Positions 44,928 through 53,622 are shown, numbered from the stretch's first letter. The stretch: 64,000 nucleotides of DNA from Psychrobacillus faecigallinarum (GCF_014836595.1 NZ_JACSQO010000013.1:1-64000), one strand, 5' to 3'. The notes: generated by a model not told the origin, from the letters alone. Numbers and translations are program-made.

Positions 44928-45242
44928 ATGGAGAGAACGTTTTCAGTCAAACTATTATTTGAACATATTTCCTCGCCTGAATCTATGCCTAATAAAACAT
45001 TTGAAGAAACGATAAACATCGTTCGAGCACCTCGATTCGAAGATGTAGATCGTTTAGTAAAGGAACATTTTAAAGACGTCACTTATACCAATGCCTTTGG
45101 AGAAAAGACAGTAATAAAATTAGTGATGATTCTTGATGTTTTCGAAATGGTTGATAAAATCGAAGAATCATTAGAATTTGCGGAAGTCTACAGTCACCAT
45201 ATTATTTTAGACGAAGCAGTACAATTAGATAGAACATATTGA
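44928..45242 (+). CDS. DUF4288-like protein of unknown function
   Basis: This protein is 104 residues from ATG 44928 (AGAGGTGA five bases ahead). GTG 44919, with AAAAGGA six bases ahead, is an equally possible start adding three residues. The pattern FSVKLLFEHISSP...KTFEETINIVRA...VDRLVKEHF...IKLVMILDVFEM resembles the DUF4288 family. These are compact alpha/beta proteins with no known function, often encoded near toxin-immunity or stress genes. It stands alone and is convergent with the quorum-sensing pair through a shared terminator. Confidence 0.65.
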   Translation: MERTFSVKLLFEHISSPESMPNKTFEETINIVRAPRFEDVDRLVKEHFKDVTYTNAFGEKTVIKLVMILDVFEMVDKIEESLEFAEVYSHHIILDEAVQLDRTY

Positions 45243-45252
45243 ATAGATTATC

Positions 45253-45289
45253 AAAAAAGGACCCCAGTTCAGAGAACTGGGGTCCTTTA
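45253..45289. terminator. Bidirectional terminator between DUF4288-like gene and peptide gene
   Basis: AAAAAAGGACCCCAGTTC and GAACTGGGGTCCTTT form a 15-bp perfect stem with an A run on one side and a T run on the other. Confidence 0.93.
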
Positions 45290-45296
45290 AGTTATA

Positions 45297-45425
45297 TTAT
45301 AGTGCCTTAAATCCAGGTTTGATTGAAGTGATTTCTGGTTTTGCATCTACAGCAAGTTCTGTTTCGAATGAAACAGTTGCAATTAGTATAGCTGTAAGAC
45401 ATAGTAATCCAATTAATTTCTTCAT
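45297..45425 (-). CDS. Short secreted signalling pro-peptide (Phr/NprX-like)
   Basis: This 42-residue peptide starts at ATG 45425, with GGGAGGAA six bases upstream. It overlaps the receptor stop codon by 4 bases (ATGA). The N-terminus is MKK plus a hydrophobic core LIGLLCLTAILIATVSF. Val-Asp-Ala at 26-28 is a good signal peptidase site, leaving KPEITSIKPGFKAL (29-42). Short length, export signal, overlap with a TPR receptor and shared terminator all match Phr, PapR and NprX genes. The AKPEITS stretch resembles the NprX heptapeptide SKPDIVG. The exact mature peptide is inference. Confidence 0.85.
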   Translation of the reverse strand: MKKLIGLLCLTAILIATVSFETELAVDAKPEITSIKPGFKAL

Positions 45426-46711
45426 GATAATTCCTCCCAACTAGAAACTTTTGATTGTTTTATATGATAGTTAAAACCTTTTTCATAATAAATAGTAGCT
45501 TGTTTATACTGTTTCTCTTTAGCCAATTTTTTTGCTAAAACATAGCAATAGATAGAACAATATTTGAATTCTTGCTTACTTTCGAAATAATCCAACACCC
45601 GTTTGAAGGTGGAAATAGAATTTGTTTCGTTAAGTAATATTGTTTTATATACTAAGAAGTGATTGGCATAAAAATCTCTATTACTTTCAGAAAGTTTATA
45701 TAAGATTTCTAAGCCACTATTTAACCAAATTAAGGCATTACTAATATCATTGTTTTTGTGATGTTCTTTTAAAATAGAAAGAATAGAAATAACATTTATA
45801 TTAGGATCAGAATTTGCTTGTAAACTACTTTTAAAGTGAAAAAGAGCTAAATCGCTTTCTTTTAAAAGAGAATAACATGCCCCAATATTTTGTTCAATCA
45901 TACCTTTAAATTTAGAAGATTCAATTTTAGAACTTATTTCTCTTGCCTTTTCATAAGATGCTATTGCCTCTTTTAAAACACCGGTATTTTTTTGAGCTAT
46001 ACCTAAAATTACAAGACATTCAATTGATCTTTCAATTAAAATTTCTTGATTAAAGTAAGATAAGGCTGATTTTACATAATCAATAGCAAGTATATACCTT
46101 GATTCAGATAAAAAAGCCAGGCTTGAAATATAGTAAAGTTCTGCCATTTCCCAATCTTCCATGCGGTAACTTTTAATTAAATTAAAAATGTTCATGAATA
46201 TTTCTGAAGCTTGCCGAAATTCATTGTTTTGGTAGGAAATAATTCCTTGGATTGTAGATAAGTAAAATAATTGATCTGTAGACATTTCTTTCTTAAACTC
46301 TTCCAAGATTGCAACGTTTGTTAGAACTTCATTTGCATAATTAGGTAGCATAAGCATCAGTCTTGTTTCCATTACTAGAAGAGTAAGTCTATTAGGTTCA
46401 AATGGATGTTCCTCTATGTAAATATGGACATCTTGATATAGACTTTTTGCTTTTTGTTTATCTCGAGAGTTTATGACTGATTTAAAAAGTGATTTGAAGT
46501 ACGATAATTTTGCTTCATCACCATCATTATTTAATGCATCTAAAGGCACGTTTAATCGTTTTAATAAGTGTTGCTGTATATCCTCACTAGGGATAACTAA
46601 CCCATTTTCTATTCTACTTAAGTAAGAAGGAACGCAAATACCTGAAGCTAGATACTCCTGCTTCATATTTTGTCTTTGGCGTTCTAATTTGATTAGCTGC
46701 CCTATATTCAC
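45422..46711 (-). CDS. RRNPP quorum-sensing regulator (HTH + TPR, NprR/PlcR-like)
   Basis: This is a 429-residue protein. Residues 3-58 are an XRE-type helix-turn-helix (IGQLIKLERQRQNMKQEYLA, then GICVPSYLSRIENGLVIPS). Residues about 70-425 are helical repeats of TPR type (for example MIEQNIGACYSLLKESDLALFHFKSSL). No membrane segment is present. HTH plus about nine TPRs in about 425 residues is the plan of NprR (423 residues) rather than the shorter PlcR. Such receptors bind an imported oligopeptide and then bind DNA. The GTG start at 46711 has GGGGGG nine bases ahead. The overlapping downstream gene supplies the candidate peptide. Target genes are unknown. Confidence 0.88.
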   Translation of the reverse strand: MNIGQLIKLERQRQNMKQEYLASGICVPSYLSRIENGLVIPSEDIQQHLLKRLNVPLDALNNDGDEAKLSYFKSLFKSVINSRDKQKAKSLYQDVHIYIEEHPFEPNRLTLLVMETRLMLMLPNYANEVLTNVAILEEFKKEMSTDQLFYLSTIQGIISYQNNEFRQASEIFMNIFNLIKSYRMEDWEMAELYYISSLAFLSESRYILAIDYVKSALSYFNQEILIERSIECLVILGIAQKNTGVLKEAIASYEKAREISSKIESSKFKGMIEQNIGACYSLLKESDLALFHFKSSLQANSDPNINVISILSILKEHHKNNDISNALIWLNSGLEILYKLSESNRDFYANHFLVYKTILLNETNSISTFKRVLDYFESKQEFKYCSIYCYVLAKKLAKEKQYKQATIYYEKGFNYHIKQSKVSSWEELS

Positions 46712-47087
46712 CTAATTCAACCCCCCTCGAGTAGGATCTTAATAGGAAACAAAATCAGATACTATAATAAAGATAGCATAAAAAAACTGAAAAAAGTATA
46801 GAATTGAATTATTATGAAAGTGAACAGTGAAATAGGTCAAAAAAGTGAGGTTTTCTTCGTTCACTTTCTTAAAATAGTTATGTTTCTTTTAAATTTTGTT
46901 ATTAATTGGATTTAAATTGAATTAATTTTACTACAGTGTTTCTTGACTAAGATAGTAGTTTTGAAACTTCAAAGTAAAATATTTACATTGTGATTATGTT
47001 TTTTTAGGTGAATTTTGAGGGTTAAGTAATCTTATTCACAATCTACTAAAAATATTACTGATGGTAAATAATGTGTTTATATGATTA
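46712..47087. promoter_or_regulatory. Receptor promoter region with a long-spaced inverted repeat
   Basis: This 376-base AT-rich gap contains no gene with a ribosome site. GAAAGTGAAC (46816-46825) and GTTCACTTTC (46859-46868) are perfect 10-base inverted arms, 33 bases apart, about 105-157 bases upstream of the receptor start. They could be a dyad bound by the receptor itself or a large hairpin. The ABC exporter gene ends at 47088 with no obvious terminator. Confidence 0.4.
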
Positions 47088-48809
47088 TTAAGACAACCTT
47101 TGCCCTTGAGTGAATTCTCTATACAACTCATGGTGATTTATTAATTCCTCGTGTGTACCTTTGCCTGTTATTTTCCCTTGTTCTAAGAAGAATATTTGAT
47201 CTGCATGGATAATAGTAGCTAAACGGTGAGCGATGATTAGAGTGGTGCGACCTTTCATCAGCCGTTCTAAAGCTTCTTGAACAAAAGTTTCTGATCCACT
47301 ATCTAAGTTTGAGGTAGCCTCATCCAACAGTAGTATCTTAGGATCATGTAAAAGGGCTCTCGCAATAGCAATTCGTTGTCTTTGTCCACCTGATAGCTTC
47401 ATACCTCGTTCGCCTACCAATGTATCGTATTTGTCTGGTAACTCTTCTATAAAGGAAGAGGCATTTGCCGATTCTGCTGCAGCTTTAATTTTTTCCATGG
47501 AGGGAATATCGGTCATACCATAAGTCATATTGGACAAGATCGTTCCACTCATTAAAGGGCTCTCCTGTGATACGTAAGCCATCTTCGAGCGCCAATCTCT
47601 TAAAGAAAGTTCTTGGATAGGAGAGTTGTTAAAATAGATCACACCATCGTTTGGCTCATAAAACCTTTCAAGTAAAGAAAATATCGTTGTTTTACCTCCA
47701 CCACTTGGACCTACAAAGGCGGTAACTGTACCTGGTTTAGCTTCAAATGAAACCCCGTTAATGACTTTTTTGTCTTCTCCATACGAAAAATGAACATCTA
47801 GGAATGTTATAACACCATCCTCCAATGGTTTGTTTGCCTCTTGTTCAATAGGCTCACTGTCCATCTTAAATATCTCTTGAATACGTTCTGTTGCTCCAAC
47901 CGCCTTCTGAAAGGAGGTAAAGAAAGTAGCCATTTGAGCAAAAGGAAATATAATTTGGACAAGATAGAAGATAATAGCAACAAGATCTCCAGCGGAGAGA
48001 TTGCCATTAGAGACCTGTAAGCCTCCATAGCCTAATATGACTACTAAAATTCCCATCATTATAAGTGTCATTAAAGGGGATATGAATGCCTGGATTTTTG
48101 CTTCCTTTAAACCGAATCGATATAAGCTATGAATGGCTTCTCCGCCACTAGTTGTTTCGGTACGTTCTGCTCGATATGATTTGACGAGTCTTATCTCAGA
48201 AAGTACTCTGCCAAGCAATCCAGAAAAAGAGGCCATTTCTTTTTGAGTAGCCTTAGCTACCTTATGCATCTTGGAGCCAAGAGGAATCATAATTGCCATG
48301 CTTAATGGTACGCTAATCAGCATAATCAGTGTCATTTTCCAATCGATGAAAAATAAAATAATAACTGAACCAATTATCGTTATTATGCCTGACACAAAAT
48401 TGACTAAATGGTCGGTAACCAATGATTTTAATGTGGTCGTGTCCTGTGTGATACGACTCATTGTCTCGCCGCTTTCATGGCGATCATAATAGGGGACGGG
48501 TAGATGGAGAACCTTACTCCACAGTTTCCTTCTTAAATCAGCAACTACAAACTCACCAATGTAAGCTAAGAGATAATAGGAGAACCCTCCGAATACCGCC
48601 TGCAATATAAATACACCCAATAATATGAGAATAAGTGTCCAGTTGAAGGAAGCAGAGGTCAAAGAATCAACCAAGGTTTTAGTTACTAAAGGTACAACTA
48701 GACTAATGACAGTGCTCAATAAGGAAAGGACTATTGCTAAAATAGCCATTTTGATTGGCCATTTTAAACTCTTCAGTAATTGAAAAAAGTTTTTAGTGGA
48801 TGAGGACAT
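47088..48809 (-). CDS. bmrA: BmrA-like multidrug ABC exporter
   Basis: This protein is 573 residues from ATG 48809 (AAAGGAG eight bases ahead). An in-frame GTG at 48818 directly abuts that site. Six membrane helices occupy about residues 20-300. The ATPase is canonical: GPSGGGKTT, LSGGQRQR, ILLLDEATSNLD and IIAHRL, so it should act as a homodimer. The sequence resembles B. subtilis BmrA (589 residues). It lies upstream of the quorum-sensing receptor on the same strand but 376 bases away, so cotranscription is possible, not shown. The 96-codon gene precedes it. Confidence 0.83.
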   Translation of the reverse strand: MSSSTKNFFQLLKSLKWPIKMAILAIVLSLLSTVISLVVPLVTKTLVDSLTSASFNWTLILILLGVFILQAVFGGFSYYLLAYIGEFVVADLRRKLWSKVLHLPVPYYDRHESGETMSRITQDTTTLKSLVTDHLVNFVSGIITIIGSVIILFFIDWKMTLIMLISVPLSMAIMIPLGSKMHKVAKATQKEMASFSGLLGRVLSEIRLVKSYRAERTETTSGGEAIHSLYRFGLKEAKIQAFISPLMTLIMMGILVVILGYGGLQVSNGNLSAGDLVAIIFYLVQIIFPFAQMATFFTSFQKAVGATERIQEIFKMDSEPIEQEANKPLEDGVITFLDVHFSYGEDKKVINGVSFEAKPGTVTAFVGPSGGGKTTIFSLLERFYEPNDGVIYFNNSPIQELSLRDWRSKMAYVSQESPLMSGTILSNMTYGMTDIPSMEKIKAAAESANASSFIEELPDKYDTLVGERGMKLSGGQRQRIAIARALLHDPKILLLDEATSNLDSGSETFVQEALERLMKGRTTLIIAHRLATIIHADQIFFLEQGKITGKGTHEELINHHELYREFTQGQRLS

Positions 48810-48844
48810 CCTAAACACTCCTTTCTTCTTTGTAAATTTTTAAA

Positions 48845-48878
48845 GAAAAAAATCGTGCAAACAGTGAGTTGCACGATA
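48845..48878 (-). terminator. Terminator after the 96-codon gene
   Basis: On the minus strand ATCGTGCA and TGCACGAT pair and are followed by TTTTTT. It separates the small gene from bmrA. Confidence 0.88.
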
Positions 48879-48879
48879 C

Positions 48880-49170
48880 TTATAATGCCTTAGTCTCTGC
48901 TTTAGGTCTCTTTTGTAGTTCTACAACTAGCGGATCTGCAGACATTTCTAATAGACTAGCTTGTTTGTTTTGCAATTCTAATCGCATTTTTTCCGTTTCT
49001 AATAGGAAATTGTCATATCTTAATTTTTCTAATTCAATTTCGTCCTTGATTACTTTAGATTTCATAGATTGCATTTTGCGTAAATGGGTTGTCCAAATTG
49101 CGGTTAAAGGGATTGAAAAAACCATCACTACAGCAACGAATCCAATAAAAAGTCCAAAAAAGTCTTCCAT
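48880..49170 (-). CDS. Small membrane-anchored coiled-coil protein
   Basis: This 96-residue protein has one membrane segment (about residues 4-26), a short basic stretch, and a heptad-rich coiled coil (about 35-80: VIKDEIELEKLRYDNFLLETEK...). The plan recalls PspB-like phage-shock proteins, but I cannot assign it to that family by sequence. The ATG at 49170 has AGGAGG upstream. It is flanked by terminators on both sides and so is a single-gene transcript. Confidence 0.75.
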   Translation of the reverse strand: MEDFFGLFIGFVAVVMVFSIPLTAIWTTHLRKMQSMKSKVIKDEIELEKLRYDNFLLETEKMRLELQNKQASLLEMSADPLVVELQKRPKAETKAL

Positions 49171-49248
49171 GTTATTTCCTCCTATTTCTTTTTCCCTAGT
49201 ATATACGAAAAATAAAGAAAATAGTTTCCAATTAGTAAAGTAATTTCA

Positions 49249-49302
49249 AAAAAAGGAAAAGCTATTCTATTAGGTGTGTATCGACCATTAGAATAGCTTT
49301 TC
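49249..49302 (-). terminator. Terminator of the amidohydrolase operon
   Basis: On the minus strand GAAAAGCTATTCTAA and TAGAATAGCTTTTC pair, followed by CTTTTTTT. Confidence 0.88.
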
Positions 49303-49310
49303 AAGATTTT

Positions 49311-50483
49311 CTATTTATTTAGGTAGGCCCAAGCGTATTGAGCATAAAGCTCTGCTCCTGTTGCAAGTGCATCCTCATCGATATTAAAGTTTCCGTGGTG
49401 GTGGGCCCATTCTGTATCCTTTTCTGGATTTCCACTTCCTACAAGTGCAAAGCTTCCAGGTGCCTTAGTTAAAAATGCTGAGAAATCCTCTCCGCCCATA
49501 GTAGGCTTTTCGTTATAGACTGAATCAGGGCCAAATGCTTCAGCCGCAACCTGTTGAACAAGTTTTGCGCTTTCTTCCTCGTTATCTACCGCATCAGTTC
49601 CACGTGTGTATTCTACCTCTGCTGTCGCTCCGTAAATAGCCGCCACGTTTTCAGCATACTGGGTAAGGGATTTTTCAATAAAATCACGAGTTTCGGGATG
49701 GAAGGTACGAACAGTTCCCTCAATCTCTGCATTTTCTGCAATTACATTGAACCTCGTACCAACCACCATCTTTCCAATTGTTAGTACTGCCGGGCTTTGC
49801 GGGTCGATTGTCCGCGATACGACTGTCTGAACATTCATCACAAAGGAAGAAGCTACAAGAGCAGCATCAATACATGCCTCAGGTATCGCCCCATGTCCAC
49901 CGCGTCCTTTAAATTTAACTGTGAAAAGATCTGCTGCTGCAAACGAAGGGCCAGGTGTGCAGGATACTTTGTTCGTCGGCATTTGTGACCAGATATGTAT
50001 ACCGAAAACATTGTCCACGCCTTCCATAGCACCCTGTGCTACCATAGCTTTAGCACCCTGAGCGACCTCTTCGGCAGGTTGAAAAAATAACCGAACATTT
50101 CCTGGCAGCTGATCCTTCATCTCTGATAAAGCCTTGGCAGCGATTAATAGCATGGACGTATGAGCATCGTGTCCACAAGCATGCATTTTTCCATCTGTCT
50201 TAGAAGCGTAAGGGACATCATTTAGCTGCTGGATGGATAATGCATCCATGTCACCTCGAAGAGCCACTGTCTTTCCAGCGGGATTTCCTTTAATCTCTGC
50301 TATAACACCAGTCGGATTGGTTTTTCGATAGGAGATTCCTAGTTTTTCTAAATAATCACAAATAAATTCCGTCGTTTTAAACTCTTCAAAAGACAATTCA
50401 GGCTCACTATGCAATGTTCTGCGTAATTGGACTAGTTCCTCACTATTGTTTTTTATAGATTCTTTAATTTGATTGTTTATCAT
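49311..50483 (-). CDS. M20-family amidohydrolase (N-acyl amino acid/hippurate type)
   Basis: This 390-residue metallopeptidase has RGDMDAL and the metal motif HACGHDAHTSMLL (about residues 102-114). PAEEVAQGAK carries the catalytic Glu, and GGEDFSAFL the last metal ligand. The dimerisation/lid domain lies at about 180-290. Relatives cleave N-acetyl amino acids, hippurate or indole-acetyl-amino acids. It overlaps the upstream hydrolase gene by 20 bases, so the pair is coupled. The ATG at 50483 has GGAGGG upstream. It is the last gene of a three-gene operon. Confidence 0.9.
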   Translation of the reverse strand: MINNQIKESIKNNSEELVQLRRTLHSEPELSFEEFKTTEFICDYLEKLGISYRKTNPTGVIAEIKGNPAGKTVALRGDMDALSIQQLNDVPYASKTDGKMHACGHDAHTSMLLIAAKALSEMKDQLPGNVRLFFQPAEEVAQGAKAMVAQGAMEGVDNVFGIHIWSQMPTNKVSCTPGPSFAAADLFTVKFKGRGGHGAIPEACIDAALVASSFVMNVQTVVSRTIDPQSPAVLTIGKMVVGTRFNVIAENAEIEGTVRTFHPETRDFIEKSLTQYAENVAAIYGATAEVEYTRGTDAVDNEEESAKLVQQVAAEAFGPDSVYNEKPTMGGEDFSAFLTKAPGSFALVGSGNPEKDTEWAHHHGNFNIDEDALATGAELYAQYAWAYLNK

Positions 50484-51711
50484 GCTGTCCCTCCGTTAGT
50501 CGTAATGCTGTTTCATATAAAATAGTTGCCCCTTTAGCAAGATCGTTTACATCGGACCATTCCTCTTGGCAATGGCTTAATCCATCTCTGCTAGGGATGA
50601 AAATCATTCCACAAGCTGTGTAATCGGAGAAAATCATAGCATCATGTCCTGCACCACTGTTGATATGACAATAGGGAATGTCTAGTTTCTCGCAGGTTTC
50701 AGTTAAAATAGTACCAATATTTTTGTCCATCATTTTTGGAGTAGTATAAAGCAACTGCTCTATAGTAGTTCGTATGGTTGGGGTGGTCTTAGATTCAATC
50801 AGTTGCCTCACTTTACTAATCGAGTACTGAACATTTTTTTCATCTCCAGAACGAATGTCTACTGAAAAAATCACTTTGTTTGGAATCACATTGGAACCGT
50901 TAGGGAAAACTTCTAGCTGACCTGTTGTAATAACTGTTCCATGTCCAATTTCCTCAGCTAGCTTTGGAAATGTTGATATTATTTCGGCTGCTATTACTAA
51001 TGCATCTGCCCTTCTGTCCATAGGGGTAGTACCTGCATGGCCGGCCATGCCTTGGACAGTGACTTCTAGCTGGGTCAGCCCCACGACTGCATCAACTACT
51101 CCAATGGATATATTTTTTTCCTCCAGAATAGGGCCTTGCTCAATATGTAGTTCCAAGAAGGCTTTAATTGATTTTGGGTCACGGTATTTTTCCTTTGTAC
51201 AATCCAAGCCAATACTAGTCATAGCTTCTTTTATAGAAATACCGTCTTTATCAACGAGGGCTTGAAAATCTTCCTCTGACAATAATCCCATCATTCCCCT
51301 CGAGCCCATTAATCCTCCACCATAGCGAGTTCCTTCCTCCTCAACCATGGCAATAATCTCAAGCGAGTTAACTGGTTGGATTTGCTGTTCCTGATAAAGA
51401 GCTGCGACCTCTAATCCTACTATTACACCAGCAGCTCCGTCATAAGCCCCTCCGTTTGGCACGGAGTCGAAATGAGAGCCAACTAAAACAGAAGGGGCTT
51501 CAGGGTTGGAGCCTACTAATTTACCAAATATGTTACCTAAGCCATCCTCCGATACAGAGAGGTTATATTCTTTCATTTTATCTTTAATATAGTTTCTAGC
51601 ATCTAAGTCATCCTTTGAATATGTAAGTCTAGTCACTCCAGCTCCAGGAGTTGCTGTATATTCACTTAATAGGTTAATATGCTGTTCAATTCTTTGCTGA
51701 TTGGCTATCAT
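50464..51711 (-). CDS. Zn-dependent hydantoinase/carbamoylase-type hydrolase
   Basis: This 415-residue M20-family enzyme is of the allantoate amidohydrolase / N-carbamoyl-L-amino acid hydrolase / beta-ureidopropionase group. GSHFDSVPNGGAYDGAAGV (about residues 77-95) contains metal ligands. MVEEEGTRYGGGLMGSRG and LELHIEQGPILEE follow, with a C-terminal SGAGHDAMIF. Exact substrate is undetermined. It overlaps the next gene by 20 bases and follows a membrane protein gene by 11 bases. The ATG at 51711 has AAGGAG upstream. Together with the partner it suggests stepwise breakdown of an N-substituted amino acid. Confidence 0.88.
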   Translation of the reverse strand: MIANQQRIEQHINLLSEYTATPGAGVTRLTYSKDDLDARNYIKDKMKEYNLSVSEDGLGNIFGKLVGSNPEAPSVLVGSHFDSVPNGGAYDGAAGVIVGLEVAALYQEQQIQPVNSLEIIAMVEEEGTRYGGGLMGSRGMMGLLSEEDFQALVDKDGISIKEAMTSIGLDCTKEKYRDPKSIKAFLELHIEQGPILEEKNISIGVVDAVVGLTQLEVTVQGMAGHAGTTPMDRRADALVIAAEIISTFPKLAEEIGHGTVITTGQLEVFPNGSNVIPNKVIFSVDIRSGDEKNVQYSISKVRQLIESKTTPTIRTTIEQLLYTTPKMMDKNIGTILTETCEKLDIPYCHINSGAGHDAMIFSDYTACGMIFIPSRDGLSHCQEEWSDVNDLAKGATILYETALRLTEGQHDKQSN

Positions 51712-51722
51712 TCTATCACTCC

Positions 51723-52910
51723 TTATAAAAATCCTACGAAAATACCAGCTAGAATAACAGATACAACAGTTACACTGATGAATCCTCCTACTAGCATTGG
51801 AGGAAGCATGTGACTAGTTAAAACTTCCCTTTCCTTCTCGTCCTCTGTTAAAGCCTTTATAACTTCATTTGTAATGATGTAATCAGCAGGGAAACCGTAT
51901 AAAGCAGTTAAAGAAACAGCAAATGCCATGTTTTTGCTTACCTTTAAAATTTTCCCGATGATAAAGGAGAATATGTACATTCCAATTACACCTAGAACGA
52001 TTGTCCCCACCAAAGGATAAAGAATTTCCATGATCATGGAAGGTGTAGCATTTTTTAAAGCATCGAAAACAAATAGCATTAAAACAAGAATACAAATACC
52101 AAAGCTATTTGCCTTTTGAAGTACGTTACGTTCTAAGAATCCGACACTTCCAGCAATAATGCCAAATAATAAGCAGAGAACAAAGGGACTAATTTCTACA
52201 ATAGGATTTAAAAGAGTAGAAACTCCATATGCAAGGAACCCGACAAACGCTAATCTAAATAGCTTGAAGTAATCTGAATTGTATTTGGTAGGTAAATTTT
52301 TAAACATTTTAAGTTCTTCTTTTGAATCCTCAGTTGAATTTTCTAGTTGCCCAGCAATAGTTAATTTTCCTTGACGGAACTTGTTAAGTAGATCCTTTCC
52401 TTCTTTTTTGAGAACAATTGAGGTGAGGGGATACCCTGCAAATCCCTGCATAACGTAGATAACGATTGCAAATACAGACAAAGTTGTAAGTCCTGCATTT
52501 GCCGCACCTTCTGACATGATTAATGCAGATACAACGCCACCAACTAATGGAGGGATAGCTACCACAACAGTTTCAAAATCAAACAATAGAATTCCAATCG
52601 TGAATAGAGCGACAATTATACCTAAAATACCAGCTAATGATATTAAAATAGTTTTCCATTGTTCCTTTAGCTGTTGAAGAGAAAGAAGTGTTCCCATATT
52701 AGTGATTAGCAGGTAAATCATCATAGTTGCAACTACAGGTGGTACTCCTGCTATAGATACGATTTCCTTAGGGAAAAAGGTCCAATAGCCAATGATGAAA
52801 AGGACGGCTGAAACAAAAACAGAGGGGATCCAGGCCTTTGTTCGAGTGGAGACCAATTCTCCAATAAATAAAATAGCAATAACTATAACTAAAGCAAGCA
52901 TTTGCGGCAT
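51723..52910 (-). CDS. Polytopic membrane transporter of unknown substrate
   Basis: This protein is 395 residues from ATG 52910 (AAAGGACGG ahead). The frame continues upstream to 52946 without a ribosome site. About 10-11 hydrophobic segments are split by a charged cytoplasmic loop (about residues 175-210). LLITNMGTLLSL and GGVVSALIMSEGAANAGL are re-entrant-loop-like sequences, reminiscent of glutamate-sodium or citrate symporters, but I cannot name the family. As first gene before two amidohydrolases it probably imports their substrate. Confidence 0.75.
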   Translation of the reverse strand: MPQMLALVIVIAILFIGELVSTRTKAWIPSVFVSAVLFIIGYWTFFPKEIVSIAGVPPVVATMMIYLLITNMGTLLSLQQLKEQWKTILISLAGILGIIVALFTIGILLFDFETVVVAIPPLVGGVVSALIMSEGAANAGLTTLSVFAIVIYVMQGFAGYPLTSIVLKKEGKDLLNKFRQGKLTIAGQLENSTEDSKEELKMFKNLPTKYNSDYFKLFRLAFVGFLAYGVSTLLNPIVEISPFVLCLLFGIIAGSVGFLERNVLQKANSFGICILVLMLFVFDALKNATPSMIMEILYPLVGTIVLGVIGMYIFSFIIGKILKVSKNMAFAVSLTALYGFPADYIITNEVIKALTEDEKEREVLTSHMLPPMLVGGFISVTVVSVILAGIFVGFL

Positions 52911-53044
52911 AATTTTCCGTCCTTTCTGACAATAAAGAATAATCAATACATTAACATAAAACTTTATCGGAATAAAGTATATAATATATTTCAGAATAAT
53001 TAATTTATTAATAAAATTATGTAAGTGTTTTCATTGAGAAATAT

Positions 53045-53085
53045 AAAAAAAGGCATTTCCATTTCTTATGGAATGCCCTTTTTCA
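53045..53085 (-). terminator. Terminator of the YceI-family gene
   Basis: GGCATTTCCAT and ATGGAATGCC pair. On the minus strand it is followed by TTTTTTT. Confidence 0.88.
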
Positions 53086-53094
53086 TAAATTTTT

Positions 53095-53622
53095 TTATTC
53101 AGCAGGATTCAGTTCTAACTCTACTGTAATTTTAATATCTTCTCCAACTAATACGCCGCCTGTTTCAAGTGCTTGGTTCCAAACTAAGCCAAAGTCTTTG
53201 CGGTTTATCTTAGTCTCTGCCGAGAAAGCAACTACTTCTTGCCCCCAAGGATTTTTGCCTTTACCACCATACTCAACCTCGAATGTAACTGGCTTAGTTA
53301 CGTCTTTAATCGTAATGTCACCTGTTACATCGTATTCGCCTACGTCAGTAGTTTTAATATCTGTTGCTACAAATTTAATATTTGGATACTTTTCAGCATC
53401 GAAGAAATCTTCTGATCGTAAATGATTATCACGATCCTCATGATTAGTATTAATGGAATTAACGTCAATATTAAAATTAATTTCTGCACCTGTTAAGTCT
53501 TCAGCAGTTCCTTCTAAATCAGCAGTGAAGTTAGTAAAGCTTCCTTTTACCTTAGAAACCATCATGTGTTTTACAGAAAAATCGATACTAGAATGTGCTG
53601 CGTCCAAGTTAAATTTTGTCAT
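53095..53622 (-). CDS. YceI-family lipocalin-like protein
   Basis: This protein is 175 residues from ATG 53622, with AGGAGG eight bases ahead. ATG 53628 is too close to that site. It has the E. coli YceI-like (polyisoprenoid-binding) beta-barrel: LDAAHSSIDFSVKHMMVSKVKGSF, GAEINFNIDVNSINTNHEDRDNHLRSEDFFD, and KTKINRKDFGLVWN-type C-terminal strands. No signal peptide is present, so it should be cytosolic, unlike E. coli YceI. Isoprenoid or quinone binding is the family view. It is divergent from an HxlR repressor that likely controls it. It is unrelated to B. subtilis YceI, which is a transporter. Confidence 0.88.
   Translation of the reverse strand: MTKFNLDAAHSSIDFSVKHMMVSKVKGSFTNFTADLEGTAEDLTGAEINFNIDVNSINTNHEDRDNHLRSEDFFDAEKYPNIKFVATDIKTTDVGEYDVTGDITIKDVTKPVTFEVEYGGKGKNPWGQEVVAFSAETKINRKDFGLVWNQALETGGVLVGEDIKITVELELNPAE

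Noticed and set aside
46814-46915. 33-codon frame MKVNSEIGQK... in the receptor promoter region
   Set aside because: No ribosome binding site, and it overlaps the inverted repeat. A small hydrophobic toxin is possible but unsupported.
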